Shown here piece after piece: positions 1-8,347 of a DNA stretch of 64,000 nt; the first letter of the stretch is position 1, and each line of letters starts with the position of its first letter. The position numbers and the translations under genes were made by a program. The stretch comes from Paenibacillus faecalis (GTDB lineage: Bacteria; Bacillota; Bacilli; Paenibacillales; Paenibacillaceae), in the NCBI RefSeq assembly GCF_900289175.1, contig NZ_LT985747.1, positions 1,377,121 through 1,441,120 on the forward strand. The letters are read 5' to 3'. A model generated the notes under the pieces. That model had not been told where the DNA came from. It did not search any database and saw only the letters and a list, made by a program, of their open reading frames with translations.

Positions 1-619
1 GGCTCGCCCGCCTGCCGAGCGCGGCGGGCAGTGCAAACAGCCGCTCGAGCAGAAAGGCAGCCATGACCGCCCCGAACGTGTTCGGGTACTGGAGCAGGCC
101 GCCCAATCTCGCGCCGACAGCACTTACCTCAGGATCAGCCGAACGAAAGATCGCGTTCGGCAAATCGAGCAATCCATAGACGGCAAGCAAAGCGCTGCCG
201 CACAAAATAACGCCTGTCATATGCCATATCAGGCGCAGCATCCTTTCGCCCTCTCGCTCTTTGCCCGCTAGCCAAAGAGCAATCCCAACCGATGCGAACA
301 ATCCCCATCGAATAAGTTCATTTCCTGTACCCTCTGCGGATATCGAGCCTTGTATTCCATGCCATACATAAATCACCAGCACTGCACCGGCACATATCAG
401 AAAAGGAAGAAGCGGACTCTTCAAGTGCTTCGGAAAACGAAATGGGTCACTTTTCAAAGCATATCCGCTATTCATCAACACAAGCACAAAACTTATCCCC
501 CACACCATGCTGACTCCATAAAGATCCTCATCAAAAAACAAGCCTGCTCTCACACTCGCTGTTCCCATGATCAGCATTAACATTAGCATTCTACCGTGCC
601 GGACAAGCAGGCTTCCCAT
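1..619 (-). CDS. O-antigen ligase family membrane protein, 3' end cut by window edge
   Basis: An open frame runs leftward from an ATG at 617-619 to the window edge without a stop, so only about the first 206 residues are present. A good ribosome binding site (AAAGGAGAG) lies 6-7 bases before the ATG. The product is very hydrophobic with several likely membrane helices. It carries the segment GARLGGLLQYPNTFGA, which resembles the YPN-containing motif of O-antigen ligase/Wzy-type polymerases (Wzy_C-like, RfaL). Family members join or polymerise glycans on the outer face of the membrane; in Firmicutes they usually serve capsule, teichuronic acid or S-layer glycan synthesis. Substrate cannot be told. 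No glycosyltransferase is visible beside it, but its downstream neighbours lie outside the window. Family call fairly sure, function unsure. Confidence 0.75.
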   Translation of the reverse strand, partial: MGSLLVRHGRMLMLMLIMGTASVRAGLFFDEDLYGVSMVWGISFVLVLMNSGYALKSDPFRFPKHLKSPLLPFLICAGAVLVIYVWHGIQGSISAEGTGNELIRWGLFASVGIALWLAGKEREGERMLRLIWHMTGVILCGSALLAVYGLLDLPNAIFRSADPEVSAVGARLGGLLQYPNTFGAVMAAFLLERLFALPAALGRRAS

Positions 620-807
620 TTGCTTCTCTCCTTTTCACAAGCTAATTAAAGTACAGCAAATACATCTAAATCGAAATATTCCATATAGCCCGCATTAGAT
701 AATCGGGATATATCCCCATTTTGGTCGAGTAACATCCAATGTATTCTCTAATTGATATAACGTCAGATATGAACACTAAATGTCGATATTTTTTAAGAAC
801 AAAAAAA

Positions 808-852
808 CGGCTCGCACCTATAGCGACAACGCTCTAGGACAAACCGTTTTAA
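808..852 (-). terminator. Rho-independent terminator of the methyltransferase gene
   Basis: Read on the minus strand, AAAACGG and CCGTTTTTTT flank an imperfect inner stem (CTAGAGC/GCTATAG), ending in a T run, 35 bases after the stop codon of the gene at 886. Confidence 0.6.
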
Positions 853-885
853 CCTGTGTACATATGATATATGAACGGATGAAGC

Positions 886-2073
886 TCAAGGCTTCGGTAA
901 GAGGTCCCGACAAGCCTCTTCCAAGTATGGCGAAGCGCTCAAAAAATCTCTAAACGCAGTATATTCCTGCCACAGCTTGTTTTGATCTCCAGCCGTTCCC
1001 TTAACTGCGCGAATCAAAATGTTTTTTGGCGTATGTTCCAGATCAATAAACTCCAGCAGCTGAGTGCGGTAGCCCATGCAATCCAGAAGCTTGGCACGAA
1101 TCGCATCCGTTGCAAGCGCCGAGAATCGTTCTTTCAAAATGCCGTGCGATAACAGCGGCTCCATCACAGGACTGTTCACCTGGTTGAACAGCTCATGCTG
1201 ACAACATGGGACCGATAAAATAACGGACGCTCCCCAGCGAACCGCTTTTTCCAAAGCGGCGTCGGTCGCCGTGTTACAGGCATGAAGCGTGACGACCATA
1301 TCGACCTGTTCCAATTCATCATATTCCGCAATGTCTCCGACAAGAAACCGCAATTGCGAGTAATTCAGCTTTTTCGCCAGCATACTGCAGTGTTCGATCA
1401 CATCCGCCTTCAGATCCAATCCGACAATTTTCAGCGATCTGTTCGCGGTAACCGCCAAATAATGATAAAGCGCAAATGTAAGATACGATTTACCACAACC
1501 AAAATCAACGATCGTTATTGGACGGTCATCCGGAAGATAAGGGATCACATCCTCAACCATTTCTAAAAAACGATTGATCTGCTTAAACTTGTCATACTTC
1601 CGGGCATACACCTTGCCCTCATCGTTCATAATACCAAGCTCCACTAAAAAAGGAACAGGCTTGCCTTCCTCAAGCACATAGGTCTTTTTTCGATTATGGG
1701 ACAGATCACTTCGCGTTTTGGTCGGCGATTTGGTTAAAATGGACACCTTATACTTCTTCGATATCAGCACTTGATAGTCCGCTTCGAGTGTACAAATGAC
1801 CGCTTGGCGAAACGTCTCTTCCAAAAGCTTGATCAGAGTAGCCTCGGCTTCATCAGCGGGAATATTCTCATGCGTAACCTTAGCTCCTGAATAATAGGCA
1901 AACTGATAGTGCAGCTTCGTTTTCAGTTCAACCGGTTTGACTGTCACCTTCGTATAAGAAACCCCTTCCCGCTTACGCAAATGGCTGAGGGTGGCCGTAA
2001 TCAATGACGTGTTCTCCATGATTTGGTGAATGAGTTTACGCAGTGCATCCAAAGAGATACATCTCACTTTCAT
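886..2073 (-). CDS. class I SAM-dependent methyltransferase (Methyltransf_32-like)
   Basis: The C-terminal half has a Rossmann SAM-binding motif, VDFGCGKSYLTFALYHYL, followed by GLDLKADVI (acidic strand-2 residue) and TLHACNTATD, VPCCQHELF. This set is typical of the PF13679 methyltransferase group, whose substrates are mostly unknown; some relatives act on RNA or glutathione-like molecules. The N-terminal half is a conserved but uncharacterised region with a basic DLSHNRKKTY segment. Start is uncertain: a GTG at 2091 would add six residues, and neither start has a convincing ribosome binding site; the ATG at 2073 is chosen. It stands alone between terminators or gaps. Enzyme class is sure, substrate unknown. 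Confidence 0.8.
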   Translation of the reverse strand: MKVRCISLDALRKLIHQIMENTSLITATLSHLRKREGVSYTKVTVKPVELKTKLHYQFAYYSGAKVTHENIPADEAEATLIKLLEETFRQAVICTLEADYQVLISKKYKVSILTKSPTKTRSDLSHNRKKTYVLEEGKPVPFLVELGIMNDEGKVYARKYDKFKQINRFLEMVEDVIPYLPDDRPITIVDFGCGKSYLTFALYHYLAVTANRSLKIVGLDLKADVIEHCSMLAKKLNYSQLRFLVGDIAEYDELEQVDMVVTLHACNTATDAALEKAVRWGASVILSVPCCQHELFNQVNSPVMEPLLSHGILKERFSALATDAIRAKLLDCMGYRTQLLEFIDLEHTPKNILIRAVKGTAGDQNKLWQEYTAFRDFLSASPYLEEACRDLLPKP

Positions 2074-2149
2074 GTTGTATTTGCAGCCCACTTAAACTAC
2101 ATTATTTATGATAACATCCTCGGTCAATGCTTATAAAGAGTTCGGGGCT

Positions 2150-2833
2150 TTAATCAAAATCCTTGGTTTTGGTCTTATGCGAGTAACGCAGTCCCATCTC
2201 TTGTAGACCTTCCTGAACTTCCTCAAGGGGAAGCCCTCCCCGCTGCAATTCATTCGGGTCTAGTTTCAGAAGACGTTCGTAAAACAGCTTGCCCTCCCGG
2301 TAATCTGCCATTTCGCGTTGAAGCAATCGGAATAGGCTGTCCTCCGCCGCCGCATATGCGCCTTCTTGTTCTGTAAAAGCAAACAATAGACGCTCTGTCA
2401 CATCTGGCAGGGCATAGGGGCGTGCTCGCTCCAAAAGTTCATAAATCTTGTCCGGCAAAGACATGTCCAGCATATGTCGATCTCCACCATGCAAAGAAGC
2501 TGTCATATATAAATGAAGAGCCTTTACCAACAAAGTATTTCCATCCTCAAAGCGATCCATTTCCCTATAAATTTTCGCCTCTTCTTCCAGCAGCCTTGCT
2601 ACACTTTGCAGTTGATCCGCTTCAATCATCGAACTGTTTCGGAACAACTGAACGATATCCTCGGCTGACAAAGATTTCAACAACTTGGCATTTAGACGAA
2701 ATCGGCGGCTTAGCATTTCATCAATTTCCCAAAGTGCTTCATTCAGTTTTCTCTCCTGCTTTAAGCCAAATACTTTGGATATCATCTGCGTCATTTCCTC
2801 TACAAGGCGAAGGATATAATCTTTGCGATACAT
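2150..2833 (-). CDS. DUF6483 family protein, probably cytoplasmic helical
   Basis: A 227-residue, largely alpha-helical, charged protein starting MYRKDYILRLVEEMTQMI, which fits my recollection of the DUF6483 family in Paenibacillus and Bacillus. The ATG at 2833 is preferred over the in-frame ATG at 2848, because GGGGAG lies seven bases upstream of 2833 and would fall inside the gene otherwise. The middle part (ALHLYMTASLHGGDRHM and LLERARPYALPDVTERLLFAF) looks like helical TPR-type repeats. No catalytic motif or signal peptide is visible. Function unknown. Confidence 0.75.
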   Translation of the reverse strand: MYRKDYILRLVEEMTQMISKVFGLKQERKLNEALWEIDEMLSRRFRLNAKLLKSLSAEDIVQLFRNSSMIEADQLQSVARLLEEEAKIYREMDRFEDGNTLLVKALHLYMTASLHGGDRHMLDMSLPDKIYELLERARPYALPDVTERLLFAFTEQEGAYAAAEDSLFRLLQREMADYREGKLFYERLLKLDPNELQRGGLPLEEVQEGLQEMGLRYSHKTKTKDFD

Positions 2834-2974
2834 GTTTTGACTCCCCATTTCTTGACAGATTAGACAGATTAGTTAGATTGTAAAAGATCATGCATCGTTT
2901 TTCCAGTGAAGCCAAACCGCGCTGCACGCTTCTTCGGAATTGATCCATCAATATGCCCCAGATGAACGTTTGAA

Positions 2975-3025
2975 GAAAAAAAGATCGAGTACGGGAGTAT
3001 ACGCAACCCCTAACTCGACCTTTTC
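2975..3025 (-). terminator. Rho-independent terminator of the alpha/beta hydrolase gene
   Basis: On the minus strand AAAGGTCGAGT pairs with ACTCGATCTTT and is followed by a T run, about 70 bases past the stop of the gene at 3097. Confidence 0.7.
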
Positions 3026-3096
3026 GAATTCAACGGTATCCCATCGAACATAAAAGCTACTATGGGGACAGCCCCGCAACTTTCTCTATATGGTCA

Positions 3097-3888
3097 TCAA
3101 GATGAATGTACATGTTCCAAAAATGCAGAAACTGCTTTCCCCAACGTCTCTGGCTCCTCCATCATACTCATGTGACCCGCTTCTTTAATGATATGCCGGG
3201 TTACATTCGATTGATCTGCCGTAAAGACTCGCTCTGGCGGTATAAGACCGTCTTTCTCACCCGCAACAAGCAAGACAGGAAGTATGGTGGAAGATAGAAC
3301 ATCTCTCCGATCAGGACGCTCACGCATAGCCATGGCCGCACCGATTGCTCCCTGCGGTGGAGTCAAATATCCAATTTCTTTCGCTTTCTGAATGCATTCC
3401 GGCTTCTTGTGCTCCATTCCCGGAGCAAACAGACCAGGGATCAGTCCGTCAATAAAGTTTGTCATTCCTTCTCTTTGAATCGCGTTCACTGCATCCAGTC
3501 TCTTCTCCTTCGCCTCATCGGAATCCGGATAGGCTGTAGAATGAATCAGACCAAATGCGTTCAAGCGCGAAGTGTATCGTTGGGCACATGACAGCGCAAT
3601 ATATCCACCCATGGAATGTCCGAGGATCGTTGCCTTCTGAATATCCAGCTCATCCATCAACTGCAACACATCATCAGCCATTTGTTCAATCGTATAAGGC
3701 CCTACAGGCGCATCCGTACGGCCATGCCCCCGAAGATCCGGGACAATCACACGGTAACCGTTCAAATATGGGAGCATATGCTCCCAATAAGAAGAGCTTC
3801 CGCAAAAACCATGAAGCAAAATAACCGGTTCTCCTTGCCCCTGCTGCAAATAACATATTGTATTGCCGTTGCATTGTACACTTTCCAT
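3097..3888 (-). CDS. alpha/beta-fold hydrolase
   Basis: A 263-residue soluble alpha/beta hydrolase. The oxyanion loop HGFCGSS is near residues 26-32, the nucleophile elbow GHSMGG at 90-95 (Ser92), the acid is Asp213 in GEKDGLIPPE and the base His239 in EAGHMSMMEEP. All three catalytic residues are present and the length is normal for small carboxylesterases and related hydrolases of this superfamily (MenH, BioH, haloperoxidase-like). A ribosome binding site AGAAGGG precedes the ATG. It is monocistronic, with its own terminator. The substrate cannot be deduced from sequence or neighbours. Confidence 0.88.
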   Translation of the reverse strand: MESVQCNGNTICYLQQGQGEPVILLHGFCGSSSYWEHMLPYLNGYRVIVPDLRGHGRTDAPVGPYTIEQMADDVLQLMDELDIQKATILGHSMGGYIALSCAQRYTSRLNAFGLIHSTAYPDSDEAKEKRLDAVNAIQREGMTNFIDGLIPGLFAPGMEHKKPECIQKAKEIGYLTPPQGAIGAAMAMRERPDRRDVLSSTILPVLLVAGEKDGLIPPERVFTADQSNVTRHIIKEAGHMSMMEEPETLGKAVSAFLEHVHSS

Positions 3889-4003
3889 GACGATACCCTT
3901 CTTTCTATAAATAGACTCTTCAATGAAGCGATCTACTGTTTTATTTTAGATATAAAAGATGTACTAATATTAAACCATAAACAATCCGGCTGAAACGCCC
4001 GCC

Positions 4004-4543
4004 TCAAGCACTAAGGCCAAAGGCCGATGCTGCCGCATGAGCGATCTGTTCCGCCATGGTCATCACTAAATAAAGAGAAGTAACCTGCAAAGTCCAGTAA
4101 GGCTTGGGTCCCTGTACATTCACAACCGCAGCAACGCTGTAATGACCAACTGCAGGAAGCGAAGTTCCCACGGATTGGGCCGGATGCAGCGGGCCTTGCG
4201 AGCCAAAGTAAAAGCGGACAGAAGAGGGCTGTCCCAAACAAGCATCAATCGCGATGATAATACTTTCTTTCGGAATCTCCTTCAACTTGGACTCCAAATT
4301 ACAAGCATCACAAGGGTCAGGAAGTGTTCCGATCACGTTCGGAAAACCATATTCGAGCAGTCTGCTTCCTGTCAATGGGCCAAGCGAATCGCCTGTTGAG
4401 CGGTCTGTTCCGATACATAAAAACGTAACTTGGTCCATGGAGTATTGATCAGATACACTCTTGAAAAAACCGTGCAGCTCCTCTCCCGACAATTTGATCT
4501 TTGCCGCAGGCACAGCCTGCTGAAAACCTGCATAGTTCCCCAT
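4004..4543 (-). CDS. yyaC: spore protease YyaC
   Basis: The 179-residue product matches the DUF1256/YyaC family, which is related in fold to the germination protease Gpr and found only in endospore formers. Recognisable parts are FLCIGTDRSTGDSLGPLTG near the N-terminus, IGTLPDPCDACNLE, and AIDACLGQPSSVRFY with ACLG, followed by the GTSLPAVGHYSVAAVVN segment. The start at 4543 (MGNYAGF) is chosen because GGGAGGGAAGAA directly precedes it; a longer frame to 4627 has no ribosome binding site. It stands alone, convergent with nothing. It is strong evidence that the host forms spores. Confidence 0.88.
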   Translation of the reverse strand: MGNYAGFQQAVPAAKIKLSGEELHGFFKSVSDQYSMDQVTFLCIGTDRSTGDSLGPLTGSRLLEYGFPNVIGTLPDPCDACNLESKLKEIPKESIIIAIDACLGQPSSVRFYFGSQGPLHPAQSVGTSLPAVGHYSVAAVVNVQGPKPYWTLQVTSLYLVMTMAEQIAHAAASAFGLSA

Positions 4544-4645
4544 TTCTTCCCTCCCACAAATATACCATTTGCTACAGATTACATCATACTGCTGAATCCT
4601 CAGTTTCCCTGATTTTACCCTAACCAAAGCCCGGTGGCAAAATCA

Positions 4646-4675
4646 TTGGTTCGTCCGGCAGCGGCGTGATACAAT
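4646..4675 (+). promoter_or_regulatory. candidate SigA promoter of the DUF1128 gene
   Basis: TTGGTT and TACAAT are separated by 18 bases, 44 bases before the start codon at 4719. Both boxes match four to five of six consensus bases. Confidence 0.45.
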
Positions 4676-4718
4676 ACAGGGACGGTAAACGATTAATTTA
4701 AAAGGAAGGATGTCAATA

Positions 4719-4943
4719 ATGGATCTGGATAAAAAGTCTCAAGAAAATGTTGAGTTTATGATCGAGCAAATGAAATTAAAGCTGCGCATGGCTTCAGCGG
4801 CCGCTATGCAGGCATCAGCCTTCTCTGTTGATCAATATGAAGATATTCGTGATCTGTATGGTATGGTGATGAGCAAGGACACGCTGAGCATATCCGAAGT
4901 AGAAGCACTCGTATCTGAGTTAGGGCGCTTGCGACTAAAGTAG
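4719..4943 (+). CDS. DUF1128 family small protein (YfkK-like)
   Basis: A 74-residue acidic helical protein starting MDLDKKSQENVEFMIEQM, with the SVDQYEDIRDLYGMVMSKD core typical of DUF1128 (YfkK in Bacillus subtilis). The family is small, cytoplasmic and of unknown function. Start at 4719 is preferred because AAGGAAGG lies eight bases upstream; the ATG at 4710 overlaps that ribosome binding site. It is monocistronic with a SigA-like promoter. Confidence 0.85.
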   Translation: MDLDKKSQENVEFMIEQMKLKLRMASAAAMQASAFSVDQYEDIRDLYGMVMSKDTLSISEVEALVSELGRLRLK

Positions 4944-5220
4944 CCTTATCACGTTCGTTACACTCAATAAGTTCTGTACGGTTCAACAATTAGAAAGCTT
5001 CTATAGTAAGTCTTGCGAGGATAAGCAACCAAGGCTAAAGATTGTTTTTATCGACAAATACAATTTGATTATCTCCTCTTGGCTTTGGAAACTTATAGAT
5101 TCTATCGTGGTCAAGAAACAAATAGCCTACGACATCGTAGGACGTAAGGATAGCAGAATGAGGTCAACGCTGACCTGAAGTCGCCCGTACTTATTATTCA
5201 ACAGGCCATCGCCTGTCACG
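4944..5220. other. gene-free stretch, left part
   Basis: No open frame here has a ribosome binding site or family resemblance on either strand. No clear terminator follows the DUF1128 gene. The stretch continues into the repeat cluster and stem-loop listed separately. Confidence 0.5.
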
Positions 5221-5410
5221 CTTAACTGCAAAGATACATTCAAAAATGTGGGCTTTTCGATTTTGAGAGAATTAAATGCAAAAGTGCAGTTAAAATTCAA
5301 ACTTTTCGCCAAAAAGGTTGTACCGGGCGGAATCAAATGTATTTTTGCAGGTAAACTGACCAAAAAGAGAAACTATCGATGATTTAAGTGTATTTTTGCA
5401 CTTAAACTGT
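5221..5410. repeat. four-copy imperfect intergenic repeat, unit TTAA[CG]TGCAAAAATACA
   Basis: Related copies lie at 5221-5240 (plus), 5271-5296 (a near-palindromic copy, TTAAATGCAAAAGTGCAGTTAA), 5335-5358 (minus) and 5385-5409 (minus). They share a TGCAAAAATACA-like core flanked by TTAA, in opposite orientations, so the cluster could fold into alternative stem-loops. No coding sequence overlaps it. Confidence 0.6.
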
Positions 5411-5452
5411 CCCTTTTGCAGGCAATGAGTATATTTCTCGCTTTACGTGCAT

Positions 5453-5520
5453 CGGTCGGGTGGGGATAACGTTAACGCCACTCAAACATGAAAGTTCCTC
5501 AATGAGTGGTCGACCGACCG
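5453..5520. other. two-part interrupted stem-loop, possible structured RNA
   Basis: The outer arms CGGTCGG (5453-5459) and CCGACCG (5514-5520) enclose inner arms CCACTCA (5478-5484) and TGAGTGG (5503-5509), all perfectly paired. An 18-base bulge separates the stems on one side and a 4-base one on the other. It has no T run and so is not a simple terminator. Function unknown. Confidence 0.5.
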
Positions 5521-5572
5521 CTGTCACGCAGCGAAACATCGTGCGCTGGGAACTTCGTGCGGTGCGAATGTA

Positions 5573-5636
5573 CAAAAAAGAAACGGTTTCGTCGTCCTTT
5601 TTATTAAAAGACAACGGAACCGTTTCTTGTGAGAAC
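5573..5636 (-). terminator. long-stem terminator of the asparaginase gene
   Basis: AAGAAACGGTT pairs with AACCGTTTCTT around a second inner pairing (GTCGTCC/GACAAC). On the minus strand the stem ends in TTTCTTTTTTG, 30 bases after the stop at 5667. Confidence 0.75.
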
Positions 5637-5666
5637 GAGGCTGCAACTTATGAATTGTATAGTGAT

Positions 5667-6671
5667 CTACACGAAGTTTAAAGTAAACGCCGCTTCCGTG
5701 TTGCCTACTTTTTGCCCTTCGTCATTGTACAGTTCCTTCGTGCACGCCTTCCTTAAGGCTTCCATCGTGGAACGGTTATCGTAACCGAGCTGCTCCAGTA
5801 TGGATTCCGTAATATATCCCCATTCTTCTTCCGAACCATCCAGAATTTTAAAGGCTACGCCAATACGCTCCTTTTTCAGACCAAAACAGTAAACTCCTTT
5901 AAAACCGCCCTTGGCGACGATATTATTATCCTGAAGCAAAAGCGTATCCAATCTGCCGCTTCCCGCCACCATAAGGGGATGGGAATTCATCGCATGTGTA
6001 ATCTTATTGACCGCTTTACGGGTCGGTTCGTCATCGATCCGATCAGAACAAGCCAGCTTCATATATGCTACAGCCAATGCTTGCAGCGGCAATGCAAACA
6101 CCGGAAGGCCGCACCCATCTGTGCCAAGTATGATTTCCTCTTTAGATAGACCGCTCATGTACGCAATCGTGTTTACAATCTCTTGCTGCATGGGATGATC
6201 AGGGTCCTCGTAACCTGAAAGGGGGAACTCTTTCATCTGACTGTAGGCAAGCATTCCAAGATGCTTTCCCGAACAGTTATGAAAAATTTTGCGCTTATGT
6301 CCTCCCTTGCGGATGAGAGCCTCTCTTGTATCCTGATCAAGCGGATAGCTCGAAGCACATACAAGTTCATGTTCTTCGATTCCGGTCTTATCCATTAAAG
6401 AGATTAACGTTTTCTGATGATTAAGCTCCCCTCTGTGGGACGCCGTCATTATAGCAATTTCCTGATCTATCAGTTTATAACGGTCTGCTATATGCGCACG
6501 AATGGCCGGAATAGCCTGCAGCGGCTTCGCAGAAGAACGAGTGAATGTAACGTAATTCGGGTCTCCTGCAAAGGCCTTTACTTTTCCCTCATCGTTTACG
6601 ATACATATATGTCCGCTATGGATACACTCCACGATACCTGCTCGATATTCCTTAACCAGAACGGTCTCCAT
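5667..6671 (-). CDS. L-asparaginase II (AnsA-type PF06089)
   Basis: A 334-residue enzyme of the Rhizobium etli AsnII class, which hydrolyses L-asparagine to aspartate and ammonia and is unrelated to E. coli AnsA/AnsB. The class motifs are all present: TRSSAKPLQ (residues 44-52), with the serine-lysine pair used in catalysis in the R. etli enzyme, ASHRGE (77-82), NCSGKH (132-137) and DGCGLP (185-190). No signal peptide, so cytoplasmic. The start is supported by AAGGAGAG. It is a single-gene unit with its own long-stem terminator. Annotations sometimes call such proteins simply asparaginase; confidence in the family is high. Confidence 0.9.
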   Translation of the reverse strand: METVLVKEYRAGIVECIHSGHICIVNDEGKVKAFAGDPNYVTFTRSSAKPLQAIPAIRAHIADRYKLIDQEIAIMTASHRGELNHQKTLISLMDKTGIEEHELVCASSYPLDQDTREALIRKGGHKRKIFHNCSGKHLGMLAYSQMKEFPLSGYEDPDHPMQQEIVNTIAYMSGLSKEEIILGTDGCGLPVFALPLQALAVAYMKLACSDRIDDEPTRKAVNKITHAMNSHPLMVAGSGRLDTLLLQDNNIVAKGGFKGVYCFGLKKERIGVAFKILDGSEEEWGYITESILEQLGYDNRSTMEALRKACTKELYNDEGQKVGNTEAAFTLNFV

Positions 6672-6820
6672 AATGCCTCTCTCCTTCTAATACAGTCCCT
6701 ATATTCATGCCCATAATGAAATGTAAAAATTTAAATCTGGTCATTCAGCTTAACTATTATAGTACAAAAATGATCATATATCAGCAGGCAAAAATACGCT
6801 GTTCTTTCTTCCCCGATGTT

Positions 6821-6846
6821 GTTTCATCGACTTCCTCCACGTTTAT
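6821..6846 (+). promoter_or_regulatory. weak SigB-like promoter candidate upstream of the GlsB-like gene
   Basis: GTTTCA (6821-6826), a 14-base spacer and GTTTAT (6841-6846). The -35 box is the same as at rsbV and at the general stress gene at 18834, but the -10 box matches GGGTAT at only four positions. Confidence 0.35.
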
Positions 6847-6900
6847 ATACAGATAAGCAAGCCCCATCGAGGGTCAAGACTCTGAAAAGGAGGCGAATAT

Positions 6901-7158
6901 ATGTGGGGAGTTATTATCAGTATCATTATGGCGATCATTATCGGCATCATCGGTGATGCGCTAGTAGGTCATGATATGCCAGGTGGTGTTATTGGCTCCA
7001 TGATCGCCGGCTTTATCGGCGCTTGGCTCGGACCTATGCTTATGGGTGCTTGGGGGCCGGAAATCGGCGGATTTGCTATTGTTCCGGCTATCATCGGTAC
7101 AGCAATCTTCGTATTTCTGCTAGGACTTTTATCCAAATTATTAAGAAGAACTACCTAA
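6901..7158 (+). CDS. GlsB/YeaQ/YmgE family stress-response membrane protein
   Basis: An 85-residue hydrophobic protein with three predicted membrane helices and many glycines (GDALVGHDMPGGVIGSMIAGFIGAWLG), as in the transglycosylase-associated/GlsB family. Members are small inner-membrane proteins induced by general stress; molecular function is unknown. AAAAGGAGG lies nine bases before the ATG. The next gene (YtxH) starts 51 bases downstream, so both are probably one operon. A weak SigB-like promoter is noted at 6821-6846. Confidence 0.88.
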   Translation: MWGVIISIIMAIIIGIIGDALVGHDMPGGVIGSMIAGFIGAWLGPMLMGAWGPEIGGFAIVPAIIGTAIFVFLLGLLSKLLRRTT

Positions 7159-7209
7159 TCCTACAAGATTAGACATGCTGAATGATATGAATCCAAAGGA
7201 GTGAATGTT

Positions 7210-7617
7210 ATGAATCACAAGGAACAAGAACATTCGACACAAAACGGATCAGCTTTTCTGAAAGGTGCTTTTATCGGCGCGATCGTCGGCGCTGCAGCAG
7301 CTCTGCTGTGTGCACCGAAGACCGGACGTGAGCTTCGCGGAGATCTTTCAGACAAAATCACATTGGTTACAGATAAAACCAAGGAAGTTGCAGGCGTCGT
7401 CGGGGACAAAGCTACGGAGCTTGCCAAAACAGTAGGAAGCAAGACTTCAGATGTGATGACAACCGTAAATGAAAGTCGGGATAACATTATGTCGAGCGTA
7501 AAACAGGCTTCCATGGAAGTGACAGATGAAGCGGCTGCTGCTTCTGAGGAAGTTAAAAACACAGCAAAAGAAGCTTCCTCTGAGGCGAACCAAGAGATGA
7601 AGCCGACTAGATACTAA
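7210..7617 (+). CDS. YtxH domain-containing protein
   Basis: A 135-residue protein with one N-terminal membrane segment (AFLKGAFIGAIVGAAAALLCAPKTGRELR), containing the APKTGRELR motif of YtxH proteins. The rest is a long amphipathic helix rich in Lys, Thr, Ala and Glu, with LEA-like repeated patterns (VTDKTKEVAGVVGDKATELA). The family is linked to general stress in Bacillus. The start at 7210 is chosen because AAAGGAG lies eight bases upstream; the GTG at 7201 overlaps it. It follows the GlsB-like gene and ends at a strong terminator. Confidence 0.87.
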   Translation: MNHKEQEHSTQNGSAFLKGAFIGAIVGAAAALLCAPKTGRELRGDLSDKITLVTDKTKEVAGVVGDKATELAKTVGSKTSDVMTTVNESRDNIMSSVKQASMEVTDEAAAASEEVKNTAKEASSEANQEMKPTRY

Positions 7618-7629
7618 GCCCCCAAGCTC

Positions 7630-7662
7630 AAAATAGCCAGCTTTATCAGCTGGCTATTTCCA
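7630..7662 (+). terminator. Rho-independent terminator after ytxH-like gene
   Basis: AAATAGCCAGC and GCTGGCTATTT form a perfect 11-bp stem with a seven-base loop, just after the stop codon at 7617. Confidence 0.8.
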
Positions 7663-7749
7663 TTTCAAGACATGAAGACGATACATGAAAGGCAGATCTA
7701 TATTTAAAATAGAAAGCACCGGCTGCTTTTTAGAAAGGTGGGATCGAAT

Positions 7750-8220
7750 ATGGGTAAAGCCGAATCTTATAACGGCAGAGCTGGATCTTTTGATCGCCCG
7801 AATCATCATAAACATTCGCAAAAGCAGAGCAGCCCAAGTGATCAGCAGCGTGATCAGCGTGATCAGGCAAACAAAGAACGCGAAGTATCTGATCCAAAGC
7901 AGCGAAAGCCCAGCTCCTTTGATGTGGATGAACACCCCTTTGAACTGAGACATGAAGTAAAGAAACTGAATAGCCGACTTGATAAAATCGCAGATTCCCT
8001 GGAAAAAGCCGATATTAAAAACATTGTCGAAAATTACATGAGTCCAAAGAAGCGTTTAATTACTAACTTCACTGCTGGACTTTCCCGCGGTCTCGGAATG
8101 ACGGTCGGAACGTTTATCGTTCTCGGCCTGCTCGGTTACATCCTGAGTCTTTTTGTAGACATGCCGCTTATTGGTGATTATATTGCAGAATTACAAAAAT
8201 ATATTAATCAATCCATGTAG
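7750..8220 (+). CDS. DUF5665 domain membrane-anchored protein
   Basis: A 156-residue protein with a long, very hydrophilic N-terminal half containing short repeats (SDQQRDQRDQANKERE), then a coiled-coil-like segment (LRHEVKKLNSRLDKIADSLEKA). The C-terminal NFTAGLSRGLGMTVGTFIVL and adjoining helix resemble DUF5665. ATG at 7750 is chosen over the GTG at 7738 because AAAGGTGG is then correctly placed. Function is unknown; position beside YtxH and GlsB-like genes suggests an envelope or stress role (inference). Confidence 0.75.
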   Translation: MGKAESYNGRAGSFDRPNHHKHSQKQSSPSDQQRDQRDQANKEREVSDPKQRKPSSFDVDEHPFELRHEVKKLNSRLDKIADSLEKADIKNIVENYMSPKKRLITNFTAGLSRGLGMTVGTFIVLGLLGYILSLFVDMPLIGDYIAELQKYINQSM

Positions 8221-8272
8221 CATTCAAGACAAACGTGACTTTCGCTTTCGTCCGAGTCCTCCAAAATCGAAG

Positions 8273-8317
8273 AAAAGGTGTTACAAGCCTTCCTCCAAAG
8301 CTTGAACACCTTTTTTT
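8273..8317 (+). terminator. strong terminator after the DUF5665 gene
   Basis: AAAAGGTGTT pairs with AACACCTTTT around a further AAGC/GCTT pair, followed by seven T. It lies between two convergent genes and may also act on the gene at 8348. Confidence 0.85.
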
Positions 8318-8347
8318 ACATCTATGTTATGAGCTGAGGCCTCTACC

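Noticed and set aside
5460..5681. 73-codon plus-strand frame before the asparaginase
   Set aside because: It crosses the stem-loop and the asparaginase terminator; no ribosome binding site.
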